A stretch of 64,000 nucleotides of DNA from Odiellus spinosus (lineage: Eukaryota > Arthropoda > Arachnida > Opiliones > Phalangiidae): positions 27,447,935 through 27,511,934 of the forward strand of contig OY987227.1 of assembly GCA_963920705.1 (NCBI GenBank), read 5' to 3'. Below the pieces are notes generated by a model, which saw only the letters and a program-made list of their open reading frames with translations, was not told the origin of the DNA and did no database searches. How positions within the stretch are numbered: the first letter of the stretch is position 1; each line of letters begins with the position of its first letter. The position numbers and the translations under genes are program-made. Positions 1-11,852 of the stretch are shown piece by piece.

Positions 1-1245
1 TTCGCAAAATTTAATGACGCGTATAAATACGTAATGTTTTACCCGATTAAGATGAAAGTAGTATTCCCAAACTACTAGTAAACGAGCGAACTCTATTATA
101 TCTACCCACGGATGTTTTTATACTCTTAGAGGTTTACCTATAAAGGTTTCCCCTTAATGTAATAAGCCTCGCCTCTATAGTTTCACCCTTCAACCTCGAA
201 GCTAAACGCGTTACCTCAGAGCGAGATTTATGTACCACAGTACTCTTGTTTCCCCGGAGAAGCACTTAACGTAGACATATAGAGAAATATAACTTTTATA
301 TTGGGTTTATACGATTTACACTTTTAACAGAAGTTCGTGAAAGGTCCATTGAAGTTTACTCTTCCCGGGTCTAATAGATATAAAAGGGAGGAGTCCTTTT
401 TCGTAAGTTGAGCGTCGACGTCACCCGTGACGTTTCTTGTACAGAAACATACATCCGGAACTCTAGGCGATGAGTGACGTCTACAGTGACGCGGCCGCTA
501 AACTAACAAGTTGATCAAGCCAAACTGAGCTATTTATATAATCATCTATTCGCCCGTCTCCTACTGATGTAGGAGTTGTAATAAACATATACCTTCCCAG
601 GGAGCTCTATTCTGTAAGTCAAAGTGTGTTTTTAATAGTCTACATCTTAGGTTACAGTGCAGTATTTGAATGGCCAAGTCTTATTGAAGCTACGAACTCA
701 TTAAAAACATTGAGTTTTAAAAAGTGAGTCGTTTATTTTTGAACTTCTGAATTCCCCCTTGAACAGCCGTGATTCATTTAAAAAGCTTTCTCCATATAAA
801 ATCAATCGCACAAATGGATTTAATTTCAAGAGCAATTTAGCTAAAAGGGGTACAGTTCGAAAAACATGTTTGGATATTTTTTTTTCTTCTTCTGAATATT
901 TAAATTTCTCGCTCAACGAGGTTTTTGCGGGCGTAAAATAATTTAAGTCCACGTTATTCGTGTTTTACGTACTTCGCCGATAAACCTTTAGACTTTTAGA
1001 CTAGTATCCTGATTTTTATTTTATATTTTCACGGTCTTATTAGTCGATTAAGTCGGGTATCGAAAGGGATTCGGGAGATTTAGTCGATTTATTCTTATCC
1101 CCTGGACGATCTTGACGGGCCTAATTTCAGATTCTGTTTTGGAAACGGGCTTACGAGGTTACATATAGAAAGGATTTCTTGGGGATGGATCTTCCTCCAG
1201 TCATCCGTTCCTTGAAAGGGCAAGTCGACAAGAAACGCTATTTTG
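1..1245. other. Unassigned AT-rich DNA
   Basis: No coding exon, RNA or repeat structure recognised. A GAAGAAAAAAAAATATCC tract near 868-892 breaks up the only overlapping ORFs (701-952). Confidence 0.5.
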
Positions 1246-1252
1246 ATACCAG

Positions 1253-1588
1253 CAGAAGCCGATGAAACCCTCCTTTGAAGTCTACTACTCCAATGTTCCA
1301 TATAGCGCTCCTCTCTGTATGGGTAAAATTCCCAATTATACGAGTTAGAAAGGGTCCTACTTCATCCCCCCTGTCTACGGAAAATTGGAAATTCTCTCTC
1401 TCCACAAACGACGACGTTTTTTTGACGAACTCCGAGGCTGCTAGAGATATTCGCTCGACGAACTCCCGCTCCGAAAACCTTACCGTTAGGAGGCGTACGA
1501 ATCGCGCCTTTTGAGAATAACCCATACAGAGAGGGGTAGACAAGACCCGGGAGTAATAGACTTCAAAGGAGGGTTTCATCGGCTTCTG
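1253..1588 (+). mobile_element. MITE family A, copy 1 (336 bp)
   Basis: Non-autonomous DNA transposon with a near-perfect terminal inverted repeat (CAGAAGCCGATGAAACCCTC at the left end, its complement at the right) and an imperfect subterminal inverted repeat that reaches the CTCTCTGTATGGGT motif on both sides. It is flanked by an exact 7-bp duplication ATACCAG (1246-1252 and 1589-1595). It encodes no transposase. Short ORFs in it recur in the other copies only because the element is conserved. Confidence 0.93.
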
Positions 1589-1941
1589 ATACCAGTAACG
1601 AAAAGCCTAATTTCAGTTTATTTACGGAGAATGAAACTGGTCACCGAAAAATTCTTTTGGACTTTTTAAGCCGCGTTCGTACTATAACAAAAAAGAACAA
1701 CTGTTTTCTGGGAAAGATGTGGGGCTAGGCTCTTCTTTATATTCAGGAAATTAGATGAAATAATATATAAAACTGGTATTGGAATCATTTAACTTACCAC
1801 AAAACACGGCTATATAGTAGCTTACTACGCTAGAAAATAAATCCAAAAATAATACTCAATTTCCATTTGGAGTTTATGAAAACAACCCGAATGACTCCAC
1901 TTGAATGGTTTTACTACCTCAAATATATGTATATGACAAAC

Positions 1942-2280
1942 CAGAAGCCGATGAAACCCTCCTTTGAAGTCTACTACTCTAATGTTCCATATAGCGCGCC
2001 TCTTTGTATGGGTAAAATTCACGATTTTACGAGATCGGAGGGGTCCGACTTCATGCCCCCTGTCTACGGAAAATTGGAAATTCTCTCTCTCCACAAACGA
2101 CGACGTTTTTTTTTGACGAACTCCGAGGTTGCTAGAGATATTCGCTCGACGAACTCCCGCTCCGAAAATATCTACCATTAGGAGACGTACGAATCGCGCT
2201 TTTTGAAACTAACCCATACAGAGAGGGATAGACAAGACCAGGGAGTAATAGACTTCAAAGGAGGGTTTCATCGGCTTCTG
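1942..2280 (+). mobile_element. MITE family A, copy 2 (339 bp)
   Basis: Same termini and body as the copy at 1253, same orientation, only ~350 bp away. Flanked by an exact 7-bp duplication GACAAAC (1935-1941, 2281-2287). It differs from copy 1 by scattered substitutions and small indels, so the two are independent insertions rather than one local duplication: the target sites differ. Confidence 0.93.
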
Positions 2281-2287
2281 GACAAAC

Positions 2288-3129
2288 TAAAAGACTATAA
2301 TTTGCCCATCGTCGTCGTGGCTTTTTCGATACAATGCTATTTTAATTACCTTTGAAAATGAATCTTCGCTCGAAATGGTCACAATCGCGAGACTAGTCCT
2401 TTAATCCAAGCTAGAAGACAAAGGTGCTGGACGGAATAAGATTGGGAGGGAGTGGCACGCGGGAGTTGATCGTCGCAACGGTTTCCAGACCGCTTAATGA
2501 CTGAATAAATGTAAAAGCTTTTCTAAAGCTGAGAATTCCGCCGTCTCGTTTGGATGAAAGTTCTTGTTTTGATGATGCCCAACTAACGATAATTTGCCGG
2601 CTATAGGCTAAATTTCATCCGCTCTTAAACACTTCCAGCAAATTGGCCAAAACACTATTTCCTTATTGTTACAAAATAGGATTTAGAATGTGCCTGGCTG
2701 TGAAATGATGAAGGATGAAGTCTTGTTCGGACGAAGATTCAAATACATTCACCAATGTTTTGGTTGTTAATTAGCTATATAGAGCGGTATTTGAGACCAA
2801 AGAGTACTAAAACCAAAAGTCTATAACTTATTCCATGAAAGTAAACAATTCCCGTAGCTATAGGTCCAGGTGAATGTACCGGCAGATTCTGATTCGAGAC
2901 ACTCAGTGTAAATAGTGAAATCGGAAGCGCCACTCTTTGGAGTAATTCTGGAGTTAGGGGAAGACGTTACAGCCTAGCGCGGCCCGCCTAAATTCCGTCC
3001 ATCTCTTCAACACATTTGTAAATTAAAATACTAAAGCTAAGGGATGTTTTAATTAACTTATATTTAGTCTCTTCCAAGAGTGAGAGATATTTTTTTTTAG
3101 ATCAGACAATTTTCTCTGCATGATAATAA
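2288..3129. other. Unassigned DNA between MITEs A2 and B1
   Basis: Somewhat less AT-rich in 2,390-2,500 (AGGGAGTGGCACGCGGGAGT), with no usable frame or splice pair seen. Confidence 0.45.
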
Positions 3130-3136
3130 ATCTCAG

Positions 3137-3554
3137 AAGAGGTATATAATAACCCCCTTCGGGGGGAAGTATGAAAGGTAGGCAAAATCGACGAACAACG
3201 AGTGCGCGGCGTAAATCGCGGCGGATCGACACACCACTTTACTCCCAAAAAATAGTTACACCATTTTGAACCTCACTAAATTTTCCCTACGCGCGCTTCC
3301 GGAACTCGCGAGCTGAAGTCAACCTTCGACTCGATTTTAACAGACAGCCTGACTCCCGAGACAGGAAGTTCTAAACACAAATCGAGCCGTCTTGTTTATA
3401 CAAAGACCATTTACTAGAGTAGCGACATTGAGAAGTCCAGCGCGAGCTAGTGGCCTAGATAGTCAGCAGCGGGCTCTTGTTGTTCGTGATTTTTAGCATT
3501 GGTAGTATAGGGGCTTTCATACTTCCCCCTGAAGGGGGTTATTATATACCTCTG
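3137..3554 (+). mobile_element. MITE family B, copy 1 (418 bp)
   Basis: Foldback-ended element. The termini are (C)AGAGGTATATAATAACCCCC and its complement, followed inside by a CCCCCTTCGGGGGG hairpin and AAGTATGAAA. The 7-bp duplication is ATCTCAG (3130-3136, 3555-3561). The first base is A here rather than the C of the other copies. The interior is GC-richer than the surroundings and non-coding. Confidence 0.93.
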
Positions 3555-3561
3555 ATCTCAG

Positions 3562-5650
3562 CAAACTTAAGTTTAATTAAATTGAGTAGAATTTGATAAT
3601 TGCGCTAGATAGTTTAATCACGGAATTAAAACTATATTTGGTGTTAAATTTTTTATTAGATTAGGAGTTTTTTTATTCTTTTAATATAAATGAGCTCATT
3701 TACAAACACTTTTAAATTATAAATTGGAAGCTTTAATTAAACCTTCTGATACGCGAATATTTTCTTAGCACGAAAAAGCGTTAGCGCTGCCTTTTAATAA
3801 AATTTAATTGTGTTTTTGCGTGTGAGAAAATTATTTTGAAGAGAAAGAATTTAAAGTTTTGGAAAGTAAGTCTACCTTCACAATTTTTAGGAGCTGAGAA
3901 GGTAGATTAAGGCAGATTAAGGTAGAAAAGCTAATTAAACCAGCGAAATTATTTTAAAAAAATGGTAACTTAAAGGGGCTTACAAGGACTCGTTAAAAAA
4001 AATTGAAATATCAATTATGGTATAAATAATAATGTCGAATTTGACGTATACCTGATTTTCATTTTGAAGTTATAATATTAGAATCTATAATATCTCTATT
4101 TTTAATAATGAGATCCGTTCTTTAACGCTCCATATAAGAGTTATACTGCGAACGAGACTTATTTCCTATTCAAAACCCGGGTCGTTTTGGCGTGGCGGCC
4201 AACTTTATCGAGTAACCATCTAGAATTCCGTATCATTAAGTAAGGACAATTGTTCTAATTGCTCGAATCTCCTTACGCGTTATACCCTTCCCTTACCAGC
4301 CCCATTTTCTTAACAATGGGGCTATAGGGCTAGTATATGGGAATTGTAGAGGGTTGGTGTAGCTGGCGGTTGGGCGGGCGGGCGTGGCGTGGCGACGAAA
4401 GGATCGAGGGTCTAGCTATCACGAAACGCGTCCTCGTTAATCTTGATGATAAATTGCTAACATTTCGATACCAGAAATATATCGGCGTTTAAAAAGCGAG
4501 CTTTAATATAGCTTGTTCGGGGGCCCCTCTGTACCGACATCAACGAAGGGAATTTTTCTTCTTTTAAAAAATAAAAGGAGACACGATCATGCCGGCTCTT
4601 AATTTTCAAGTGGCGTCTAGCGTAAGACCGTCGCGCACCAACTAATTATAGGTTTGAGAAATTCATAAGGAAAAATACCAAGTACTTAGACTAGAGAGAT
4701 CGAGGTTTGGACCAGATAATCCACAAATATCAGTTAATCAGTTAAATTTTTCGATTCCATTGGATTTATCATAGACTTCCCGTGGATAATTTCAAATATC
4801 AGAAATATCTTCTCCAATCCTCGACCTCTATTTAAATCTAAATTCCTTCTTCGGTAAAATAAAATTTACTCGAATATGACGTTCTTTATAATGTAATTTA
4901 CGGAAAAACTGAGGCTTTCCCAAGCTTATATAGAGAGAAATTTGCGAAGTATAGACAGAATAAGATGGGAAAGGTACATCTGGACACCCCAATTCCATAA
5001 ATTTCATCGGTCCATAGCCATTTATAACCGCGAGTTGTCTCCGGTAAATACGCTAGAGTTTTAACTACGAAGCGCGTTTCGTTATTCCAATATATCTACC
5101 CTATCAACGCTATAACCGTCTCTTTCCGCCCCCCGGGCTACTAATTGAAAAATCCATAGTTTTCAATTTGTAAGCTCACGACGCCTATACGTATACCCGT
5201 TTATAACTAAGAGCGCGGGTTGGATCGAGCACTCATAACGAAGGATTCAATTTTCTCCGCCGCTGTTTACCGCCGAATAAGTTTTGGGAGGGAATCCAAT
5301 TGCCACCGTGAGCTTATTAGAATTTTCCGATATATATATTATACGTTCAGCCTATTAGTATCGTTTACGTTGAGGCTGTAAGTTATTTAAAGTTTGCGAA
5401 GTTTTGAAAGGCGTATTTATCTATTGGAAGTTCAAAGTTTCAGGGTCTTTTTTTCACATTTATATTTAAAATATAAAGCCGGGTTCAATTTATAAGAACG
5501 AAACGTTCGCACCACACGAATTATATTTTATTTTGTTCAGTCGTAGCGACAGCAATGTAAAATGTGCTCTATTCTAACAAATTTGCTGTTTTGTCAGGAA
5601 GTTTTTTGAGTGCTCCCAACTGTTATCCTTTTAGACCAAACTCTTATACG
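3562..5650. other. Unassigned AT-rich DNA around one family D copy
   Basis: Apart from the D element at 4,692-4,830, a short GGCGGGCGGGCGTGGCGTGG tract (~4,372-4,395) is the only compositional anomaly. No downstream Dscam exon was recognised here on the minus strand, although short exons without ATG would be easy to miss by eye. Confidence 0.4.
4692..4830. mobile_element. TA-flanked palindromic MITE (family D), diverged copy
   Basis: Small element whose ends are degenerate forms of TAGAGGTCGGGGTTTG and its complement CCTCGACCTCTA. The interior (AGATAATCCAC, CATTGGATTTATCATAGA, GTGGATAATTTC) matches the copy at 43025. The TA at each end fits a Tc1/mariner-like TA target, an inference from the boundary only. 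Confidence 0.7.
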
Positions 5651-5656
5651 TTTCTC

Positions 5657-5733
5657 CACAAGTAAATGATCCTACAAGTTTATAAGATGTCATACTGCGG
5701 CTGACAATGAAGCGAGTCCGATTTTCTCAGCCC
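5657..5733 (+). repeat. Member of a 77-bp dispersed pair (partner at 36171)
   Basis: CACAAGTAAATGATCCTACA, AGTTTATAAGA and GCGAGTCCGATTTTCT match 36,171-36,245 with roughly one difference in seven bases. No inverted repeats are seen at the edges. Confidence 0.6.
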
Positions 5734-5907
5734 TAAGTATATATAAATATATACTGGTTCTGGAGTTTAACCGCTGTTTTTCACTCAAAAAATATTGTTA
5801 ACGGTAAATTAGGTATAGAAATCTATTGCCTTCACTCATTTTTAGATTTGAGGAATATTAGTTAGTTTTTGCAGCTGCCTAAATGTTTAATATGGTTAAA
5901 CATCACA

Positions 5908-6064
5908 TAGCCCCTAGAGACTTTAATACCATTTTTAACCGTTTTGGAAAGGTCAAAATGGACGATTTAGGGTTCAACTATAGAGATATTTAGTCAAAAA
6001 AAGGAATTATTTCGTTTCAACCTTCGAAATGGTTTGAAAATGGTTTCAAAGTGTGAACGTAGCT
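5908..6064. mobile_element. Family F1 element (TTCACACTTGAC-ended), decayed
   Basis: The right end reads CAAAGTGTGAACGTAGCT, the complement of the AGCTACGTTCACACTTGACA start of the copy at 23122. Both sides carry imperfect GAAACCRTTTTCAAACC-type subterminal repeats. The left terminus has lost its TTCACA. It lies 158 bp beyond the donor side of the Dscam exon. Confidence 0.6.
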
Positions 6065-6221
6065 TTGAGTATTTCCAAAATCAAATTAGTTGGGATCCTT
6101 CGACGATCTACACTTCCTCGAAAGTGTCTAACATTGAATATTTAACTATCGGTATTAAATTTGGGCGGCGAGTTTAGTTTGGGATTAGATTAGTGGGTAG
6201 TAAATAAGCATTAATATTTAC

Positions 6222-6539
6222 CCGCTCGAACGTGTATGTCCCGGCTGCGAATGCTTCCCACCGAATTTGTGGCCAAACAGCGATAGGTGGCGGCGTGAAC
6301 ATCCTGCCGATACCTGCTGGGTCTGAAAGGCGGGAAGACCAAGGTGCCGTCCGGTTTCAACTCGCGTAGTCCCGACACCGCTACCACTTCACTGCCATCC
6401 ATTTTTTGCCAGGTTATAATCGGTGGCGGGTTGCCTCTCGACGAACAAACTACGGAAGCACCCGAACTATTCGTGAAGTCTACACGAGACGCTGGTTCGT
6501 GGATAAAATTTGGACCTTGTTGCGGTTTCCCTGAACACA
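6222..6539 (-). CDS. Dscam: Dscam-family exon encoding the first Ig domain (partial gene)
   Basis: Internal exon of a Dscam-type cell-surface adhesion receptor, a family that acts in neuronal self-recognition and, in arthropods, immunity. The exon starts after a pyrimidine-rich acceptor (tttaatttttcag, AG at 6541-6540) and ends at a donor GTAAAT (GT at 6221-6220). It is 318 bp and phase 1 at both ends, as expected of a symmetrical Ig-domain exon. Within its 105 complete codons, Cys31, Trp43 and Cys87 (in a YRC motif) are the Ig core residues, with typical Cys spacing. Recognisable Dscam Ig1 features are a DFxNSxGA segment (20-27), GNPPPxIxW (35-43), DGTLVFPPF (63-71), YRQDVHA (76-82) and GSIxSRDxHVRA (94-105). 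No flanking exon was recognised, so the paralogue is unknown. The reading frame is intact. The domain assignment is secure; calling it Dscam rather than another Ig-CAM rests on motif memory, not a search. Confidence 0.88.
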
Positions 6540-6616
6540 CTGAAAAATTAAAGAAAACAATTTAATTACCACGAGTTTTTAAAACAAATAACGCGCTTTA
6601 AAAGCTAGGAGTTAGC

Positions 6617-6954
6617 AGAAGTAGATGAAACCCTCCTTTGAAGTCTACTACTCTAATGTTCGATATAGCGCGCCTCTCTGTATGGGTAAAATTCCCAATT
6701 TTACGAGATCGGAGAGGGGTCCTACTTCATCCCCCCTGTCTACGGAAAATTGGAAATTCTCTCTCTCCACAAACGACGACGGTTTTTTGACGAACTCCGA
6801 GGCTTCTAGAGATATTCGCTCGACGAACTCCCGCTCCGAAAATATCTACCGTTAGGAGGCGTACGAATCGCGCTTTTTAAAACTAACCCATACAGAGAGG
6901 GGTAGACAAGACCCGGGAGTAATAGACTTCAAAGGAGGGTTTCATCGGCTTCTG
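6617..6954 (+). mobile_element. MITE family A, copy 3 (338 bp)
   Basis: Family A element ~80 bp upstream of the Dscam exon acceptor, in the adjoining intron. The 7-bp duplication is GAGTTAG (6610-6616, 6955-6961). The left terminus has a changed base inside the repeat (CAGAAGTAGATG instead of CAGAAGCCGATG). Confidence 0.92.
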
Positions 6955-7065
6955 GAGTTAGTAAAGAGACGGGTTAAGCAGACTCTGCCAAGTCACGTGA
7001 CATCTATACAGTTATCAGTATAGAAGGGGCGAGCTTGCGCGCGGGTTAGATCTCATCGGCACAAT

Positions 7066-7346
7066 AGCCGCATTCACACTAGGCCTTGGAATCGATTTAA
7101 ACCGTTTCAAAACGTTTCGTTAGAGTCGTTTGAACGGGAAACCGTCTTTTCTCGAATCGATTTGATTCAATTTCTTGAAACTGCTTCGGGAACCAGTTTC
7201 ATAACGATTCTGTTTCAACAACCGATAGATGAAGCTACATTAAATCGATTTATAATGATCATTCGTGAAACCATTCCTGGCAATTTGAATATCGGTTTGA
7301 TTTTACCGTTTTAAATTGATTAATAAATGCTAGTGTGACCGTAGCC
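7066..7346. mobile_element. Family F2 element (281 bp)
   Basis: Inverted ends AGCCGCATTCACACTAGG and CTAGTGTGACCGTAGCC. The interior is rich in AATCGATTT and GTTTCAACAACCGATAG motifs shared with the copies at 23305 and 45992. The termini resemble F1 but the body differs. No coding capacity. Confidence 0.65.
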
Positions 7347-7362
7347 AATATCTGTCGAAACT

Positions 7363-7765
7363 GAGGCGAATTGCTTTAATCAGAAGCCGATAAAACCCTC
7401 CTTTGAAGTCTATTACTCCCGGGTCTTGTCTACCCCTCTCTGTATGGGTTAGTTTCAAAAAACGCGATTCGTACGCCTCCTAACGGTAGATATTTTCGGA
7501 GCGGGAGTTCGTCCAGCAAATATATCTAGCAGCCTCGGAGTTCGTCAAAAAAACGTCGTCGTTTGTGGAGAGAGAGAATTTCCAATTTTCCGTAGACAGG
7601 GGGGTATGAAGTAGGACTCCCTCCGATCTCGTAAAATTGTGAATTTTACTCATACAGAGAGGAGCGCTATATGGAACATTGGAGTAGTAGACTTCAAAGG
7701 AGGGTTTCATCGGCTTCTGCTTTAATACAATATTAAACTTCGTAGGGTCAAAGTAGTCGTTTCCA
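7363..7765. repeat. Dispersed repeat H, split by MITE A copy 4
   Basis: 7363-7380 (GAGGCGAATTGCTTTAAT) and 7727-7765 (ACAATATTAAACTTCGTAGG, then AAAGTAGTC) join across the MITE into a copy of the repeat seen at 11951 and 12055 (GGCGGATTGATATACAATG, TTAAAC, GTAGGAATTAAA). The parent element is unknown. Confidence 0.65.
7381..7719 (-). mobile_element. MITE family A, copy 4 (339 bp), inserted in repeat H
   Basis: Family A element in the opposite orientation to copy 1 (the CCCGGGTCTTGTCTACC side comes first). The 7-bp duplication is CTTTAAT (7374-7380, 7720-7726). The flanks join into a copy of dispersed repeat H once the element and one duplication are removed, which verifies the insertion boundaries independently. 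Confidence 0.94.
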
Positions 7766-8515
7766 ATTTTTAAAACTTCTATTGTAGTTATTTCAAAATA
7801 TATTTTGCACACCACCTCCATTACATTTTCGCTATAAAATATCGAACCAGTTTTCGTATTTTTATAATCTTATAAAAAACATCCGCGGGTATATCATATT
7901 TTGTACGAACCTTATGGAGAAAATCTAATCTTACAGAGCCGCGCTGGGGAATCTCATCAAATATTGAAGTTCCATTGCTAGACAGTTTGCGAGCGAAAAC
8001 TGAGATTTAATAATACAAATTACGTTAAGCTTTCTCCCTTACCAACTTAGGAACTGATTCAACCCTTTAAAGCGTAAATATTTTAACAGCTGATACAAAA
8101 TAAGCTATAGTGAAATTTAATATTCTATCGTCCCTCCAACGTTAAGTAACCTCCTTAATGCTTTAAACCGCCAAAAACCGGAATTTGAAAAGAAATATCC
8201 AAGGGATCGTGAATTTCAAAATCAATTATATCATCTGGACTAGAAAAATTATAATCTCTATGGTTAGTTTTTAGTTTAAATTGATTAAAACAGCCTGAAA
8301 AGTCGAAAAGTGTTTCGCTAAAGTAGGATGTATGTTGATAAAGTTGGTCTAGCGATTTATTTCGGTAAATTATCGTAGTATTTTTAAAATATTATGTTTA
8401 ACTGGATTTCTCAAACTGAAATTTCGGCTGGAAATATGTTTTAAATCTCATTATAGGTGTAGAGCACACATTCAGAAATTGCGTACAAATTTTATTTTTC
8501 TACGTTCGTTCGATT

Positions 8516-8807
8516 CAAGAAGGATCAGATAAGGAGAGGAAAAGTGGGGCTGCGTTGAGTTAGAGAGAGAGGAGCCAACCTCCCACTCGGGTGGAAAGGG
8601 GGGATAGGAAATTCTCGAGGTAAACTGTTGTCACGTGGTCGCTAGCTAGCGCGTCTCATAAAGGATTCGTTTTACCCACGTGACAACAATTTACCACTAA
8701 GCAAATCTACCCCCGTCTGTCCCCCGTTCTCCCAGAGTGGGAGTTTAGGCCGACGCAGTAGAAGCCGAGCCGTTCCCACTTTTCCTCTCCTTATCTGATC
8801 CTTCTTG
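8516..8807 (+). mobile_element. MITE family C, copy 1 (292 bp)
   Basis: Foldback element with ends CAAGAAGGATCAGATAAGG and the complement. The internal arms pair across GTTGTCACGTGG / CCACGTGACAAC with a GCTAGCTAGC centre. Exact 7-bp duplication TTCGATT (8509-8515, 8808-8814). Non-coding. Confidence 0.93.
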
Positions 8808-8814
8808 TTCGATT

Positions 8815-10885
8815 CAAAGTAATTTTTGAAAACGCAAATAAAGAACTAATTATTGGATTGTAATATTTATTTTAGCGAGTTATACCATACTTATTTTATA
8901 ATCCCTATTCATGTTTAAGGCTAAACCCATTATAATGTATTTAATTCACAAGGAGGCGCTAAAATTTAACTAATAAATATCTTAATTTATTTTTTTGACA
9001 ACGTTTGTAACCTATAACTTCATCTTCGGGTCATTATTAGTGGAATTGCTATGCCTCGTGGATACAAAATTGTTCATTATCCCTTTAAGTTAAAGATATT
9101 TTTATATTTACGTAATACTGTCTTTATATCAAATCTTTATAAACTGGACGACAGGATAAAACTAAAGAAAGCTGCCCTTGTAGTCAAGGTTTTCTCGCGA
9201 CCAAATTGATGTATCGATCAATATCGAGTTGGCCGAGATATATAAGGTTTTGCCCTGGACGATATAATATCGAAGGTGTAGTGCCGCGACTAGATCCCCC
9301 GCTTTTATACCACGGCGATGGTATACCAATTTATCCCTAAGACGGAGTAAAAGTCCAATTTATCATAGTTAGGAATATATACAGAAGCCTATAGGTTTTT
9401 AGGACCCCGTCGTAGATACCCGAATCCCGACTGGCGACGTCCTAAATATAATATAAGAAAAATAGAAAATTTTTGTTACGCTTAAAGGGATTGTTACGTA
9501 TTATACCCAAGAGATATTGTCACCATTTCTTGTCGAAGTCTATCAACAGTTTTATTTTTAGGAGTTTTTGTTTTGTCACGCATGAGGGGAAAGGTGTACT
9601 GAATTCAATAGTTGTTACCATAAAAGAGGAGGTGCTTACTTATGGAATGTTGTCGTCGACGTCATAGCGCTCGTGAGCACCGAGCATTTCTTAAGCTTAT
9701 TTTGTTCTAAATCCGTGTCGGCTCTCAATGTCTGGTCTCTCCCGAATGACTTCTGAGCCGTCTGGCCCCTAAGGCCCCTAATGTTTTATAACCTTAAGGC
9801 CACGTGATTTAGTGACGTAGTTATCAACATTCGAACCTTATGTCGCACCCGCAAGTTCTTTTATAATATCAACTATTCCCTTGAGTTTCAATCTGAGCAA
9901 ACTCGCTTACCAATAAAAGTTGATCTGATCCGAAGAGGTCCTCAAGAACGCTACAAAGTTGCTAGACATCTTAAAGACTTCCCCAAGACTTCTTGACATA
10001 AATAAAGACTTTCCCAAGACCTCTTATGACTAACCTTTTTCGGTAAGGGCTGGAACTCGGGATTTTAGCTTTTCTAGCGCGTTAAGTTTCAAAAATTGGT
10101 TCTCAAGTATATTTGGCCATCTCTTACACCCTTGAAATAGACTACATCTCAAAATTAAGGTACAGGCCAGAAATATGGAGTCAACGTGTCCAGAAATCTA
10201 AATTTATGAAACTATCCCTTTGTTAAGAAAATAAGAAAACTGGGCGCGGTGTGTCAACAATGTTCGTTCGTATACCCCGAGACAAATCGGTCTATATATT
10301 TCGAAATTCTTGAAAAAGGGAACTTCTTTTCAACGCTTATATTTCGAACTATGTTTGTAATATTATTTGGAAGGCAAAACTTGGCGTATTTTGATAATTA
10401 ATTGCTTAGACTGCTTCGCTCTCAACAGCACGCGCGCTTAAATTCCTCCTCCGCGGGGAATTTTCATTTTCTCATCAAGGGTCCCGCCGGAAAACGGTCG
10501 AATCCTATAAAACCAAGTTCTACCCCCCTCTCTTCAATTCAAAAACTCGGTTTCCTATTTACAATTAGCATAATCTCCGACCAAACTAGCGCGTTTCCTT
10601 TCCATCCCAAAAATATTTATGGAAATGATCTTTTCTAGCTTTAATCCACTGTTTTCCGCCCCGGGTCTCTCCGGAGAGCGTTAAGGGGTGATGCTCCGCT
10701 TCTGGGACGACCATCCAGAAATTTGGTTTCCTCGTTTTTATTAAGAATAATGTCTTGTCGCGAACTACGACTTTGGAAAAGACAGACACCGGGAAACCTC
10801 TTTTTTTTTAAATCCACTTTACTCTACTGGGATTCCCATTGTTTATCAAGAGAGGATGAAGAGGAAAATAAAGTTGGGTTTATCA
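8815..10885. other. Unassigned AT-rich DNA
   Basis: Contains a short imperfect direct repeat (AAAGACTTCCCCAAGACTTC / AAAGACTTTCCCAAGACCTC, ~9,969-10,025). The ORFs at 9,473 and 10,402 have no recognisable content. Confidence 0.45.
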
Positions 10886-10892
10886 ATTGTAT

Positions 10893-11310
10893 CAGAGGTA
10901 TATAATAACCCCCTTCGGGGGGAAGTATGAAAGGTAGGCAAAATCGACGAACAACGAGTGCCCGGCGTAAATCGCGGAGGATCGACACACCGCTTTACTC
11001 CCAAAAAATAGTTACACCATTTTGAAACTCACTAAATTTTCCCTACGCCCACTTCCGGAACTCGCGAACTGAAGTCAACCTTCGACTCGATTTTAACAGA
11101 CAGCCTGACTCCTGAGACAGGAAGTTCTAAACACAAATGAAGCCGTCTTGTTTATACAAAGACCATTTACTAGAGTAGCGACATTGAGAAGTCCAGCGCG
11201 AGCTAGTGGCCTAGATAGTCAGCAGCGGGCTCTTGTTGTTCGTGATTTTTAGCATTGCTAGTATAGGGGCTTTCATACTTCCCCCCGAAGGGGGTTATTA
11301 TATACCTCTG
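10893..11310 (+). mobile_element. MITE family B, copy 2 (418 bp)
   Basis: Same length and orientation as the copy at 3137, with few substitutions. Terminal CAGAGGTATA and its complement are intact. Exact 7-bp duplication ATTGTAT (10886-10892, 11311-11317). Confidence 0.94.
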
Positions 11311-11336
11311 ATTGTATATACTATAAAGCTACGTTC

Positions 11337-11505
11337 ACGCTTGACACTTTGAAACCCTTTTCAAACCATTTTTAAGGTTCAAATCGACTTTTTAAGATAT
11401 AAATTTTGTTTCTTGATTAAAAGTGTACACGGGTGACCCCGAAATATTATAATTTGACCTTTCCAAAACGGTGCGCGTTTTAAATGGTCTGATAAACCAA
11501 ATCAG
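11337..11505. mobile_element. Family F1 element, right end lost
   Basis: Starts AGCTACGTTCACGCTTGACA and shares CACGGGTGACCCC and TAATTTGACCTTTCCAAAA with the copy at 23122. The right terminus is unreadable, so the end given is approximate. It starts ~20 bp after MITE B copy 2. Confidence 0.55.
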
Positions 11506-11852
11506 TATCCTTCAGTTATACTTCTAACTTGGCTCTAATTACCCTCATAATTTATGCGAAAATTACCAGGTTAATAGCATTTTACAGTTTCCTATTAGGA
11601 AATTATCAAAATATAATTTTTATTTAATATTTTTGATTAAAAGTAAACAAAATTCATAAAGACGTCAAAAGTTTTTCTTAAATCGACTAATAAATGGTAG
11701 AAACTTTAACACAAGCGTGGTGCTTATTTTTTAGTAACAGACGGGATTAAAAAAATCACTTTTCTTCTTCACTCTCACCTTCCCTTTAAAAGAGGCTCAT
11801 CTCATTTACAATCATTTCTCTTCGAAAGGAAGTGGCAACGTAGTGAAATTTT

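Noticed and set aside
6344-6565. Plus-strand ORF of 73 codons overlapping the Dscam exon
   Set aside because: Antisense shadow of the minus-strand Ig exon.
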